NCBI RefSeq assembly: GCF_003234085.1 | Contig: NZ_QKSD01000003.1 | Location: 124,001-188,000, forward strand | Source: Curtobacterium sp. MCPF17_052 | GTDB taxonomy: Bacteria > Actinomycetota > Actinomycetes > Actinomycetales > Microbacteriaceae | DNA length: 64,000 bases | Direction of reading: 5' to 3' | In this document: positions 42,724 through 50,893 of the stretch, piece by piece | Position numbering within the stretch: the first letter of the stretch is position 1 | How the letters are laid out: each line of letters begins with the position of its first letter | Program-made: the position numbers and the translations under genes | The notes under the pieces: model-generated | Told to the model about the DNA's origin: nothing | The model's database searches: none | Seen by the model: only the letters and a program-made list of their open reading frames with translations

Positions 42724-44022
42724 ATGACGGGCACGGGGGTGACCGCCGGGCACGACCCGGCGCGGGGCGAGGAGTGGTCGCGACTCCCGGTGGGGCGGCG
42801 CGAACACCGACAGGACGTGGTCCTGGCGCTCGTGCTCGCCGCCGCCCTGACGGTGTCGATGACCCTCTACGGCGCACTCGGCCTGTACGACGACCCGGCC
42901 CCCTGGTGGGTGTCGGCGCTCATGGTCGTCGCGAACGCCGGACCACTCGCGGTCCGGCGGCGCTTCCCGATGTCGGTCGCCGTGGTCGCCGCGCTGGCGT
43001 TCGCCGCGACCCAGCTCCTGCGGGTGCCCGAAGGACTGTTCGTCAACTTCACGCTCTTCATCGCCCTGTACACGGTCGGCGCCTGGTGCTCGGACCGGGT
43101 CCGCGCCGAGGCGGTGCGCTGGTTCCTCATCCTCGGCATGTTCGCGTGGGTGTTCCTGGCGATCGTGTTCCGGTGGTCGGTGCCGAGCGCGCTGCCGGGC
43201 GACGGCGACTCGGTGATCCCGCCGTTCGTGGCGAACTCGCTGCTGTCGATCATCATCAACCTGGTGTACTTCGGCGCCGCCTGGTACTCCGGCAACCGGG
43301 CGTGGACGGCCGCGGTCGCCAAGCACGACCTCGACGAGCGCACGGTCGAACTGGCCGCCGAGCGGGAGCGGTCCGCGGCGCAGGCGGTCGCCCTCGAACG
43401 GGTCCGCATCGCCCGCGAGCTCCACGACGTCGTCGCCCACCACGTGTCCCTGATGGGCGTGCAGGCCGGCGCCGCCCGACGGGTGATCGACCGCGACCCG
43501 GTACAGGCCGCGGCGTCCCTCGGGGTCGTCGAGGACAGCGCCCGAACCGCGGTGGAGGAACTGCGGCGGATGCTCGGCACCCTCCGGCAGTCCGATGCGG
43601 ACGGTCACACGCTGCCCGCCGACGCGCCGAGCACCGAGGGGCTCGCGCGGCTGCCGGAACTGGCCGCGGCCGCGACGACCGCCGGGCACGACACCGGCTT
43701 CAGCATCGTCGGTGACGTCCGACCCGTTCCGCCGACCGTCGCGGCGGTCGCCTACCGGATCGCGCAGGAGGCCGTGACGAACGTCCTCAAGCACGCGGGG
43801 CACGACGCCCGCGCCGACCTGCGGCTGCGGTACCTGCCGGACGGCCTCGAGCTCGAGGTGACGGACACCGGGGCCGGGGCACGGGCCTCCCGGTCCACCG
43901 CGGGCAGCGGACTCGGCCACGTCGGCATGCGCGAGCGCGTCGCCGCGGTCGGCGGACGGATCGAGATCGGGCCCCGTGCCCGCGGCGGCTACCTGGTGCG
44001 GGCATGGCTGCCGACGGCGTGA
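42724..44022 (+). CDS. Two-component sensor histidine kinase, NarL partner type
   Basis: A 432-residue HisKA_3-type kinase. About five membrane helices fill residues 30-190, followed by a coiled-coil-like linker and the phosphorylated His in RIARELHDVVAHHVS. The ATPase shows the N-box AYRIAQEAVTNVLKHA and G-boxes TDTGAG and GLGHVGMRERV. TACCGT (42711-42716) ends seven bases before ATG 42724, so translation is probably leaderless. The response regulator overlaps its end. The signal is unknown; the nearby ABC exporter suggests cell-envelope stress or a toxic compound. Confidence 0.92.
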   Translation: MTGTGVTAGHDPARGEEWSRLPVGRREHRQDVVLALVLAAALTVSMTLYGALGLYDDPAPWWVSALMVVANAGPLAVRRRFPMSVAVVAALAFAATQLLRVPEGLFVNFTLFIALYTVGAWCSDRVRAEAVRWFLILGMFAWVFLAIVFRWSVPSALPGDGDSVIPPFVANSLLSIIINLVYFGAAWYSGNRAWTAAVAKHDLDERTVELAAERERSAAQAVALERVRIARELHDVVAHHVSLMGVQAGAARRVIDRDPVQAAASLGVVEDSARTAVEELRRMLGTLRQSDADGHTLPADAPSTEGLARLPELAAAATTAGHDTGFSIVGDVRPVPPTVAAVAYRIAQEAVTNVLKHAGHDARADLRLRYLPDGLELEVTDTGAGARASRSTAGSGLGHVGMRERVAAVGGRIEIGPRARGGYLVRAWLPTA

Positions 44023-44717
44023 TCCGGGTGGTCCTGGCCGACGACCAGGACCTGGTGCGGGCCGGTTTCCGGGTGATCCTGGAATCGGAACCGGGTGTGC
44101 AGGTCGTGGCCGAAGCCGCCGACGGCGCCGCAGCCGTGGCCGCCGTCGCCGCCCACCGGCCGGACGTCGTCTGCCTCGACGTGCAGATGCCCGGCGTCGA
44201 CGGGCTGGAGGCCGCTCGGCGCATCACCGCCACCGATGACCCGCCGGCGGTGCTCGTGCTGACGACGTTCGACACCGACGAGTACCTGTTCGACGCCCTC
44301 GCCGCCGGGGCCAGCGGGTTCCTGCTGAAGAACGCCTCCCCCGAGAAGCTCATCGAGGCGGTGCGCACGGTCGCCGCCGGGGACGCCCTGCTCTCCCCGG
44401 ACGTGACCCGACGGGTGATCAGCCGCGCGACGAGCGCGAGCGTGCCGGTGGTGGCGCCGGTGACCGAGCCCGCGACCGCCGGCGTGGACGCGGGACCCGG
44501 TGCTGGTCCGGTGGCCGGCCTGACCGACCGCGAGACCGAGGTGCTCCGGCTGCTCGGGCGCGGACTGAGCAACGCCGAGATCGCCCGACTGCTCTTCGTC
44601 GGGGACGCCACCGTGAAGACCCACGTGTCGAACGTGCTGCAGAAGCTCGGCGTGCGGGACCGGATCCAGGCCGTGGTGTGGGCGTACGAGAACGGCGTGG
44701 TCCGCTCCGGCGACTGA
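44019..44717 (+). CDS. NarL/FixJ-family response regulator
   Basis: A 232-residue regulator: receiver domain with acidic pair DD near residue 8, phospho-Asp in CLDVQMPG, Thr in LTTFD and Lys in FLLKNA; LuxR-type helix-turn-helix with LTDRETEVLRLLGRG and VKTHVSNVLQKL. I took GTG 44019, which overlaps the kinase stop as GTGA, the coupling used elsewhere here; ATG 44004 in frame would add five residues. Paired with the upstream kinase it should control target genes by DNA binding. An ABC exporter follows after about 210 bp. Confidence 0.9.
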   Translation: MIRVVLADDQDLVRAGFRVILESEPGVQVVAEAADGAAAVAAVAAHRPDVVCLDVQMPGVDGLEAARRITATDDPPAVLVLTTFDTDEYLFDALAAGASGFLLKNASPEKLIEAVRTVAAGDALLSPDVTRRVISRATSASVPVVAPVTEPATAGVDAGPGAGPVAGLTDRETEVLRLLGRGLSNAEIARLLFVGDATVKTHVSNVLQKLGVRDRIQAVVWAYENGVVRSGD

Positions 44718-44725
44718 GCCCTCCC

Positions 44726-44799
44726 CCGCAAGACGCAACGTCGGCGGCACGGCGCAAGGGTGTTCCGTTGCGCGGAACCGCCCACGTTGCGTCTCGCGG
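44726..44799. repeat. Palindromic repeat element, copy 2
   Basis: Left arm 44726-44747 and right arm 44778-44799 pair over 22 nt with two mismatches; an inner GCGCAA/TTGCGC pair makes a second stem. The left arm shares CCGCAA and ACGCAACGTCGGCGGC with copy 1 at 13885. It lies between the response regulator and the ABC operon. Confidence 0.8.
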
Positions 44800-44927
44800 A
44801 AGGGACCGTCTCCCCCGCGTGGCGGAGGAGCCCGGGTGACGATCCCCGTCTCGTGCCGGACGCGCCGACCCCACCCGCCCTCGTACCGTCGGAGGCGCAG
44901 CGACGGTCGCTGCGGAAGGGACCCGTC

Positions 44928-45809
44928 ATGCTCAGCATCGAGGGAGTGACCAAGCACTTCGGCGAGCGCCGCGTGCTCGACGACGTCGGCTTCACGGTCG
45001 GTCGGGGCCGGTTGACCGGGTTCGTCGGTGGCAACGGCGCCGGCAAGACCACCACCATGCGCATCATGCTCGGCGTGCTGGACGCCGACAGCGGCACGGT
45101 CGCCATCGACGGCGTCCCGATCGGCCCGGCCGACCGGCGTCGGTTCGGGTACATGCCCGAGGAACGCGGCCTGTACCCGAAGATGCCGGTGGCCGAACAG
45201 GTCACGTACCTGGCGCGGCTGCACGGTGTCGACCGCCGGACCGCGACGGCGCGGACCACCGAGCTGCTCGAGCGGCTCGAACTCGGCCCGCACGCCGGCG
45301 ACCCGGTGGAGAAGCTCTCGCTCGGCAACCAGCAGCGCGTGCAGGTCGCTGCCGCCCTGGCCCACCGGCCGGAGGTCCTGGTGCTCGACGAGCCGTTCTC
45401 CGGCCTCGACCCGATGGCCGTCGACACGGTCCTCGGCGTCCTCCGCGAGACCGCGGCGGACGGCGTGCCGGTGCTGTTCTCCAGCCACCAGCTCGACGTG
45501 GTCGAGCGACTCTGCGACGACGTCGTCGTGATCGCGGGCGGTCGCATCCGGGCGGCCGGGCCGCAGGACGAACTCCGACGGAAGGCGGGGCCGGCGGCGT
45601 GGGAGATCCTGGTGGCGGACGACGCCGCCTGGCTCCGCGACGAACCGGGCGTCACCATCCGGGAGTTCGACGGCGGCTACGCCCTGTTCGAAGCGGACGA
45701 GTCCGTCGCCCAGGCCGTCCTGCAGCGCGCGGTCGGCCGGGGCGCGGTGGCGTCGTTCGGTCCGCGGGTCCCCCGTCTCAGCGAGGTCTTCACGGAGGTC
45801 GTCCGATGA
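44928..45809 (+). CDS. ABC exporter ATP-binding protein (NatA-like)
   Basis: A 293-residue ATPase. Walker A is GGNGAGKTTT (about residues 34-43), the signature LSLGNQQRVQ, Walker B VLVLDEPFSGLDP and the H-loop SSHQLD. A C-terminal extension of about 75 residues is usual for this ABC-2-type family, which includes Na+ efflux and drug export ATPases. GGAAGGGA precedes ATG 44928, and TACCGT near 44885 can be the -10. The stop overlaps the permease start (ATGA). The two-component system upstream may control it. Confidence 0.93.
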   Translation: MLSIEGVTKHFGERRVLDDVGFTVGRGRLTGFVGGNGAGKTTTMRIMLGVLDADSGTVAIDGVPIGPADRRRFGYMPEERGLYPKMPVAEQVTYLARLHGVDRRTATARTTELLERLELGPHAGDPVEKLSLGNQQRVQVAAALAHRPEVLVLDEPFSGLDPMAVDTVLGVLRETAADGVPVLFSSHQLDVVERLCDDVVVIAGGRIRAAGPQDELRRKAGPAAWEILVADDAAWLRDEPGVTIREFDGGYALFEADESVAQAVLQRAVGRGAVASFGPRVPRLSEVFTEVVR

Positions 45810-46891
45810 GCGTCGTCCAGCGCAGCACCGTCGACGCGGTCCGGCTCGTCACCGTGCGGGAGATCCAGGCCCGGCTCCGCAGCAAGGCGTTCGTCGTCTC
45901 CGCGGCGATCCTGCTCGTGATGGTCGTGGCCGGCATCGTCGTCGCGGGCATCGTCGGCAGGTCGACGGCGAACGCGACGACCCCGGTCGCCGTGGTCAGC
46001 GGTGTGAGCCTGCCGAGCTCCGACGGGCTGGACGTGACACGGGCGTCCGACCGCGCAGCCGCCGAGCAGCTCGTGCGCGACGGCGAAGTGGACGCCGCGA
46101 TCGTCCCCGACGGCGGACAGCTCGGCTTCCGGGTCGTCGGACTCGACAGCGCGCCGACCGACGTCGTGCAGGCGCTCAGCGTCTCCCCCGAGGTCGACCT
46201 GCTCGACCCCGGCGCGCTGCCGCCCGGGCTGGTGTCCCTGGTGGGGATCGCGTTCGGCGTGGTCTTCTTCGCCTCGGCCGTGACGTTCGGACAGTCGATC
46301 GCGCAGAGCGTGGTGGAGGAGAAGTCCACCCGGGTCGTCGAGATCCTGATGGCGGCGATCCCCGCACGGGCACTGCTCGCGGGGAAGGTGATCGGCAACA
46401 GCGCGATGGCCCTCGGACAGATCGTCGCGATCGCGATCGCCGCCGCCGTCGCACTCGCGGTGACCGGCCAGGACAACCTCTTCACACTGCTCGGCCCGAG
46501 CGCGCTGTGGTTCGTCGGGTTCTTCGCGATCGGGTTCGTCCTCATCGCGGCGCTGTTCGCGGCGTCGGCGGCCCTGGTGTCCCGTCAGGAGGACGTCGGC
46601 AGCGTGACCACCCCGGTGATGATGCTGCTGATGATCCCGTACTTCCTCATCGTGTTCGCCGCGGACGACCCGATGATCCTCGGCATCATGTCGTACGTGC
46701 CGTTCAGCGCCCCGATCGGCATGCCCGTCCGGATCTTCCTGGGGACGGCCGAGTGGTGGGAGCCCGTGCTCTCACTGGTCGTCGTCGCGTCGTCCGCCCT
46801 CGTCGTGGTGCTCCTCGGTGCCCGGGTCTACGAGAACGCGCTGCTCCGCACCGGTGGCCGGGTGAAGCTGGCCGAGGCCATCCGCGGCTGA
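45806..46891 (+). CDS. ABC-2-type exporter permease (NatB/YhaP-like)
   Basis: A 361-residue membrane protein: one N-terminal helix (about residues 30-52), an outer loop of about 110 residues, then five helices. The segment VVEEKSTRVVEILMAAIPA between helices 2 and 3 is the family hallmark. It is translationally coupled to the ATPase gene by ATGA and forms the exporter with it. The cargo may be an ion, a lipid-like compound or a peptide; not decidable. Confidence 0.9.
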   Translation: MSVVQRSTVDAVRLVTVREIQARLRSKAFVVSAAILLVMVVAGIVVAGIVGRSTANATTPVAVVSGVSLPSSDGLDVTRASDRAAAEQLVRDGEVDAAIVPDGGQLGFRVVGLDSAPTDVVQALSVSPEVDLLDPGALPPGLVSLVGIAFGVVFFASAVTFGQSIAQSVVEEKSTRVVEILMAAIPARALLAGKVIGNSAMALGQIVAIAIAAAVALAVTGQDNLFTLLGPSALWFVGFFAIGFVLIAALFAASAALVSRQEDVGSVTTPVMMLLMIPYFLIVFAADDPMILGIMSYVPFSAPIGMPVRIFLGTAEWWEPVLSLVVVASSALVVVLLGARVYENALLRTGGRVKLAEAIRG

Positions 46892-46995
46892 CCCTGGTCG
46901 CCGATGCTCCGGAGGACGCGATCGGTCGGTCCCCCGTGGCGGTTCCCGGACACCCGACTGCCGCGGGTGACGGCTCTCGTGGGATGCTTCGCGTG

Positions 46996-47973
46996 ATGCC
47001 GATCGACGACGCGATGCCGGTGCGTCTCGACGTGACGGGGACGGACCTCGGGGAGGCCGCGACCTTCATCGCGGACCTCTACGGCGCGGAACTCCGCGTC
47101 GAGCCCGTTGCGACGCCGTTCTCGTTCCGGTACGCGGCAGTCGGCGACAGCACGATGTCGCTGCACACCGCGCGGTTCGCGGGACGCGTCGACGGGGAAC
47201 TGCCGCCGTCGGACGCCGTCATCGTCCAGTGGCTGCAGTCCGGGTCCTCCCGGCTCGACACCGGGGGCAGCGTCCTCGACATGGAACCGGGCATCCCGGT
47301 GCCGCTGCTGCCCGAGCGCACGTTCTCGTTCACGATGGAGGACTACGAGCAGCGGCTCGTGCACCTGTCCCGTGAGGTCGTCGAACGCGTCGCAGCCGAG
47401 CAGGGTGCGGACCTGACCGCGGGCCTGCGCTTCGACCACACGACACCGCCGTCCGACCAGTCCGTGCGGACCTGGCACAACACGGTGTCGCTCATCTCGC
47501 ACACCCTGCGCGACGGCACACCCGGCCGTCTGCTGCACGCCGAGATGGCGCGGCTGGCCGCGGCGTCCCTGCTCGAGATGTACCCGCAGCAGCGCCCGGC
47601 ACGCCGGAGCCCCGAGGGCACGGCACTGTCGGTGCACGTCCGCGCAGCCGTCGAGTACGTCAACGACCACGCCCGGATGCCGATCACGACGAGCTCGCTG
47701 GCGCGACACCTCGACGTGAGCCTGCGTGCACTGCAGGAGGCGTTCCAGCGGGACCTGCAGACCACGCCGAACGCCTACATCCGGCAGGTGCGCCTGGACC
47801 GGGTGCGACAGGAGCTGCTCTCCTCCGAGCCGACCGCCGTCACCGTCCGCGAAGTGGCCGCGGGGTGGGGCTTCGCGCACCTCGGTCGCTTCGCGCAGCA
47901 GTACGTCGCCGAGGTCGGCGAGACCCCGATGGCGACGCTCGAGCGGTCGGCGCGGGACTCGGCAGCGGACTGA
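46996..47973 (+). CDS. AraC-family transcriptional regulator
   Basis: A 325-residue protein with an N-terminal effector domain like AraC_binding_2 (about residues 1-190) and a C-terminal AraC DNA-binding domain with two helix-turn-helices (SSLARHLDVSLRALQEAFQR and VREVAAGWGFAHLGRFAQQY). GATGCT (46983-46988) is seven bases before ATG 46996, which I took as start; ATG 46984 would add four residues. It stands alone between the exporter and the micro-ORF operon and is convergent with the latter. Targets unknown. Confidence 0.87.
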   Translation: MPIDDAMPVRLDVTGTDLGEAATFIADLYGAELRVEPVATPFSFRYAAVGDSTMSLHTARFAGRVDGELPPSDAVIVQWLQSGSSRLDTGGSVLDMEPGIPVPLLPERTFSFTMEDYEQRLVHLSREVVERVAAEQGADLTAGLRFDHTTPPSDQSVRTWHNTVSLISHTLRDGTPGRLLHAEMARLAAASLLEMYPQQRPARRSPEGTALSVHVRAAVEYVNDHARMPITTSSLARHLDVSLRALQEAFQRDLQTTPNAYIRQVRLDRVRQELLSSEPTAVTVREVAAGWGFAHLGRFAQQYVAEVGETPMATLERSARDSAAD

Positions 47974-47990
47974 CCCGGCCGCCCCCGTGA

Positions 47991-48038
47991 CCGGACCGGT
48001 CGACGGGAGGAGGCCGCGCCTCCCGACCGTCGGTCCGG
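47991..48038. terminator. Interrupted hairpin between AraC and TetR genes
   Basis: CCGGACCG (47991-47998) pairs with CGGTCCGG (48031-48038), and CGGGAGG (48004-48010) with CCTCCCG (48019-48025); a short unpaired bulge lies between the two stems. It separates convergent genes and is a weaker relative of the GGGAGG hairpins. Confidence 0.65.
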
Positions 48039-48044
48039 CAGGTC

Positions 48045-48644
48045 TCAGATGAAGTCGGTGTGCGCGTTCGGCGCGTAGGCCGTCATCAGCGTCGCCGCGG
48101 CGAGCCGGGCGGAGCGCGCCGGACGGGTCGTGCGGTGGATCGCAGCCTCGACGTTGGCGCCTTCGACCAGCAGCGACAAGGCGTCGGCGACGTGCAGGGG
48201 CAGTCCTGCGCGACCGGCGAGCGCGTGCAGGTGGGCCTCGATGCCGCGCAGGTGCTCGTGAGCCAGGGCGGCGACGCGCGACTCGGAGCGCCCGAGCTCG
48301 CCGTAGCCGTTGATGAAGGCACACCCGGTCCAGGTCTCGTCCTCGAAGCACGACTCGAGGTGTGCGAAGACCGTCAGGATCTCGTCCCGGGCGTCGGCAG
48401 CCCCGACGGCGGCATCGGCGAGCCCTTCGTTCCACCGCTCGTGGCGGTGCTCGAGCACGGCGACGACGACGTCGATCCGTTCCGGGAAGAGGGCACGGAC
48501 CGTGGCCTGGTCTTCCCCGGCGAGCGTGGCGATGGCGGCGTGGTCGAGACCGACGGCCCCCTCGGCGGTGAAGACCCGATCGGCGGCGTCGACGACGCGA
48601 GCACGGTCCCAGCGGTGCGGTGCCTGCTCGACGTCGACGCCCAC
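48045..48644 (-). CDS. TetR-family regulator closing a micro-ORF operon
   Basis: A 199-residue protein with a TetR-like N-terminal helix-turn-helix (about residues 12-58, VVDAADRVFTAEGAVGLDHAAIATLAGEDQAT region) and a C-terminal ligand domain with cysteines in SCFEDETWTGCAFINGYGE, a feature of one TetR branch. GTG 48644 directly follows the stop of a 53-residue frame by one base. The four tiny genes upstream are on the same strand and overlap, so it is the last gene of that operon. A 16-bp palindrome at the probable promoter (49406-49421) may be its operator. Confidence 0.85.
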   Translation of the reverse strand: MGVDVEQAPHRWDRARVVDAADRVFTAEGAVGLDHAAIATLAGEDQATVRALFPERIDVVVAVLEHRHERWNEGLADAAVGAADARDEILTVFAHLESCFEDETWTGCAFINGYGELGRSESRVAALAHEHLRGIEAHLHALAGRAGLPLHVADALSLLVEGANVEAAIHRTTRPARSARLAAATLMTAYAPNAHTDFI

Positions 48645-48645
48645 G

Positions 48646-48807
48646 TCAGATGGTCGTCGTCGTGGTGCGGAGAGCGTTGCCGCGAGCAGATCGCTCGGCG
48701 CACAGCGCCTCGAGCCTGCCCAGCCGAGCCCAGACGACCCGGTGTTCGGCCGTCAGCCCGCTGGCGTCCGCCGTCACACGGGTGCTCCCCTGCTGGAGGG
48801 CGTTCAC
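48646..48807 (-). CDS. Micro-protein, 53 residues
   Basis: GTG 48807 overlaps the stop of the previous frame as GTGA. The product is soluble and mostly helical, with LTAEHRVVWARLGRLEALCAE in the centre (heptad-like) and ending RTTTTTI. I do not recognise it. Most codons end in G or C, as in surer genes. The TetR start is two bases after its stop. Confidence 0.5.
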   Translation of the reverse strand: MNALQQGSTRVTADASGLTAEHRVVWARLGRLEALCAERSARGNALRTTTTTI

Positions 48808-48968
48808 GCGGCGGCCTGGAAGAAGTCGGCGTACGTGGGGTCGGTGCTGACGCCGATGCCGAGTCGGCTGATCACGATCCGGTCGATCTCGACGGGCGAG
48901 GACATGCCTCGTCGGTGCCACTCCAGGGGGTCGGAGCGGAGTTCCTGCATCATGGTGGAGTCACGCAC
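48804..48968 (-). CDS. Micro-protein, 54 residues
   Basis: GTG 48968 has AGGAGG at good spacing, the strongest signal in this operon. The product contains MMQELRSDPLEWHRRGM, then PVEIDRIVISRLGIGVS and ends DPTYADFFQAAA. No membrane segment or signal. Not recognised. It overlaps both neighbours (8 bp before, GTGA after). Codon bias supports it. Confidence 0.55.
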   Translation of the reverse strand: MRDSTMMQELRSDPLEWHRRGMSSPVEIDRIVISRLGIGVSTDPTYADFFQAAA

Positions 48969-49059
48969 GGGGGGCCTCCTGTTCGCGCAGCAGCGCGGTC
49001 ATGTCGATGGGTTCGGTCAGCGCGACGGTGTCGTACGGCGCTGTTGCGGCGGTGATCAC
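48961..49059 (-). CDS. Micro-protein, 32 residues
   Basis: GTG 49059 overlaps the stop of the 65-residue gene as GTGA. The peptide is acidic-amphipathic (YDTVALTEPIDMTALLREQE). Its last codons carry the AGGAGG of the next gene, so its main role could be translational coupling. Not recognised. Confidence 0.45.
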   Translation of the reverse strand: MITAATAPYDTVALTEPIDMTALLREQEAPRA

Positions 49060-49253
49060 GAGGCGACCACCAGGGCGATCACGGCGAGCGTGAACGCGGT
49101 GACGGCGGCGAGGCCGGCGACGAGCGCGCTGGCGGTCAGGATCCGGCGACGGGTCGCCTCGCGGACCTCGGAGAAGGTCTCGGTGCGCTTCGGGCGGCGA
49201 ACGGCCGGGCCTCCGGCGAGAGGTGTCGGGATGGCGGTGATGGTGGCGGGCAT
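49056..49253 (-). CDS. Small single-pass membrane protein, 65 residues
   Basis: First gene of the micro-ORF operon. ATG 49253 is preceded by GAGGAGG. Residues 1-37 are cytoplasmic and basic (PAVRRPKRTETFSEVREATRR); residues 38-64 form one strongly hydrophobic helix. I know no family for it. It could anchor the small soluble products of the same operon or act as a membrane-active peptide. Confidence 0.55.
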   Translation of the reverse strand: MPATITAIPTPLAGGPAVRRPKRTETFSEVREATRRRILTASALVAGLAAVTAFTLAVIALVVAS

Positions 49254-49380
49254 GAGCTTCGCCTCCTCTACAGGGACCTCGGACGGTCCCGCGTCGACCA
49301 GGGCGACCGCTGCGGCCAGGCCACCGCAGATCGCGGGGGATGTCGGGGCACTCGGGATGATGTTCGTCCTGGTGTCTGCG

Positions 49381-49421
49381 ACGCTACGACACCCGTCCGG
49401 CGGGACACGAACGCGTTCGTG
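49381..49421 (-). promoter_or_regulatory. Probable promoter and operator of the micro-ORF/TetR operon
   Basis: TAGCGT (complement of 49381-49386) is a -10; the perfect palindrome CACGAACGCGTTCGTG (49406-49421) covers the -35 position. The leader from here to the first micro-gene is about 120 nt. Autoregulation by the TetR protein at the operon's end is the simplest reading. Confidence 0.55.
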
Positions 49422-49500
49422 GATCCGCGACTCGCGACGGGTGCGGACCGCGCATCCCGACCGGGGTCACGCGTGTTCCGCGCATCGCGCGGCGGGCCGG

Positions 49501-50040
49501 TCAGCGCAGTGCGCGCCGGTAGCGCCAGCGGACGACGACCTGCGCGACCCGGAGCAGCGGGAACACGACTGCCCAGCGGTGGGTCGTGGACGGCCGGGTC
49601 AGGGAGCGCAGCGTCAGCCACACCGCGTCGCCCTCACGGGTGACGACGAACGCCTCCTCGCCGTCGACCGGGTGGCCGGGCAGCGTCCGGTAGGCGAACC
49701 CGACGCGGTCGGCGGTGCGCACGACCTCGACGACCTCGACGGGCTCCCGCACGACGACCGGCCCGATCCGGAAGCGCACGTCCAGCCGCTGACCCGGCCG
49801 CGCCTCCGTGTCGTCGGGCACCGAGAAACCGCTGCGGGTCTTCACGCCCCAGCGGAGCACCGACCGGGAGGCCCGCTCCCACACCGCCTCGCCCGTCCCG
49901 ACCACAGACCGCCGCTCGTACCGCCGGTACGTCGGGGCCGTGGGGCCCCAGACGGCGGACGCGACCGCCGTCCGTGCCGCGCCCGCCGCGCTGCCCCGTC
50001 CGACCGCGGCCGTCCCCTCGTCGCTGCCCATACCGGCCAT
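49501..50040 (-). CDS. DUF1990-family protein
   Basis: A 179-residue protein of unknown function. The DUF1990 pattern is clear: YRRYERRSVVGTGEAVWERA, RFRIGPVVVREPVEVVEVV, GFAYRTLPGHPVDGEEAF and a C-terminal RWRYRRALR. The fold is expected to be a beta-barrel-like lipid- or hydrophobe-binding shape, but no activity is established. ATG 50040 or ATG 50031 could be the start. It is divergent from a small SDR gene. Confidence 0.85.
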   Translation of the reverse strand: MAGMGSDEGTAAVGRGSAAGAARTAVASAVWGPTAPTYRRYERRSVVGTGEAVWERASRSVLRWGVKTRSGFSVPDDTEARPGQRLDVRFRIGPVVVREPVEVVEVVRTADRVGFAYRTLPGHPVDGEEAFVVTREGDAVWLTLRSLTRPSTTHRWAVVFPLLRVAQVVVRWRYRRALR

Positions 50041-50133
50041 CCTGCCCGAAGGACGTGCGCGGGCGAGCTGGACGACCCTCCCGGCCCATCGCCGACCACC
50101 CCGTCGTCAGGCCCCGCGCGTACCGTCCAGACC

Positions 50134-50775
50134 ATGAGCAACGTCATCATCCTCGGCGGCCACGGCCGCGTCGCCCTCCTCACCGCGCAGCTCCTGACGG
50201 CCCGCGGCGACACCGTCTCGTCGGTCATCCGCAAGGCCGAGCAGCAGGACGACGTCCGCGGCACCGGTGCGGAGCCCGTCGTCGCGGACATCGAGCAGCT
50301 CGACATCGCCGGGCTCACCGACCTGGTCCGCGGACACGACGCGATCGTCTGGGCAGCAGGTGCCGGCGGGGGTTCCGCCGAGCGCACCTGGGCCGTCGAC
50401 CGGGACGCCGCGATCCGCTCCATGCACGCTGCGCTCCAGGCGGACGTCCAGCGATTCGTCCTGGTCTCCTGGTCGGACGCGGGCCTCGGTCACGGCGTCC
50501 CCGAGGACGACGACTTCTTCGCCTACGCCGAGGCGAAGACCGTCGCCGACGCGGTCCTCCGCGACTCGGCCCTCGACTGGACGATCGTCGCCCCGAGCAC
50601 CCTGACCGACGACGAGCCGACCGGGTCCGTCGAGACCGCCGACCCGTCCTCGAGCATCGCCCGCGGGGACGTCGCCGCACTGGTCGCCGCAGCCCTGCAC
50701 GACGACGCGTCGGTCGGCAAGACCTTCCGCGTCAACACCGGCGACGTGGCGATCGAGCAGTTCGTCCGCGACTGA
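50134..50775 (+). CDS. NAD(P)H-binding SDR-type protein
   Basis: A 213-residue atypical short-chain dehydrogenase. The nucleotide turn is GGHGRVALLTAQ (residues 8-19), then VVADIEQLD, IVWAAGAGGGS and FVLVSWSD. The YAEAK segment is at the place of the catalytic YxxxK. Such small proteins act as flavin reductases or redox sensors. TACCGT (50121-50126) ends seven bases before ATG 50134, a leaderless pattern. Its stop is followed by the 50812 repeat array. Confidence 0.85.
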   Translation: MSNVIILGGHGRVALLTAQLLTARGDTVSSVIRKAEQQDDVRGTGAEPVVADIEQLDIAGLTDLVRGHDAIVWAAGAGGGSAERTWAVDRDAAIRSMHAALQADVQRFVLVSWSDAGLGHGVPEDDDFFAYAEAKTVADAVLRDSALDWTIVAPSTLTDDEPTGSVETADPSSSIARGDVAALVAAALHDDASVGKTFRVNTGDVAIEQFVRD

Positions 50776-50811
50776 GCGGTCACCCCGCGCTGAGCCGTCA
50801 CCCCGCGTCGC

Positions 50812-50877
50812 GAGACGCCCGCACGTCCCCGAGACGCCGCCGGATCCGGCGGCGTCTCGTGCTGTCGGCGGCGTCTC
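50812..50877. repeat. Inverted array of 19-bp-period repeats, locus 2
   Basis: Forward units start at 50812 (GAGACGCCC, degenerate) and 50831; inverted units end at 50858 and 50877, all 19 bp apart. The central 30 bp (50830-50859) form a perfect palindrome around GGATCC. It sits between the convergent SDR and TetR genes and probably ends transcription of both. Confidence 0.88.
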
Positions 50878-50893
50878 GTGCTGTCGGCAGCGC

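Noticed and set aside
49268..49621. 117-residue minus-strand frame
   Set aside because: It covers the likely promoter of the micro-ORF operon and the end of DUF1990, and its composition is that of a shadow frame.
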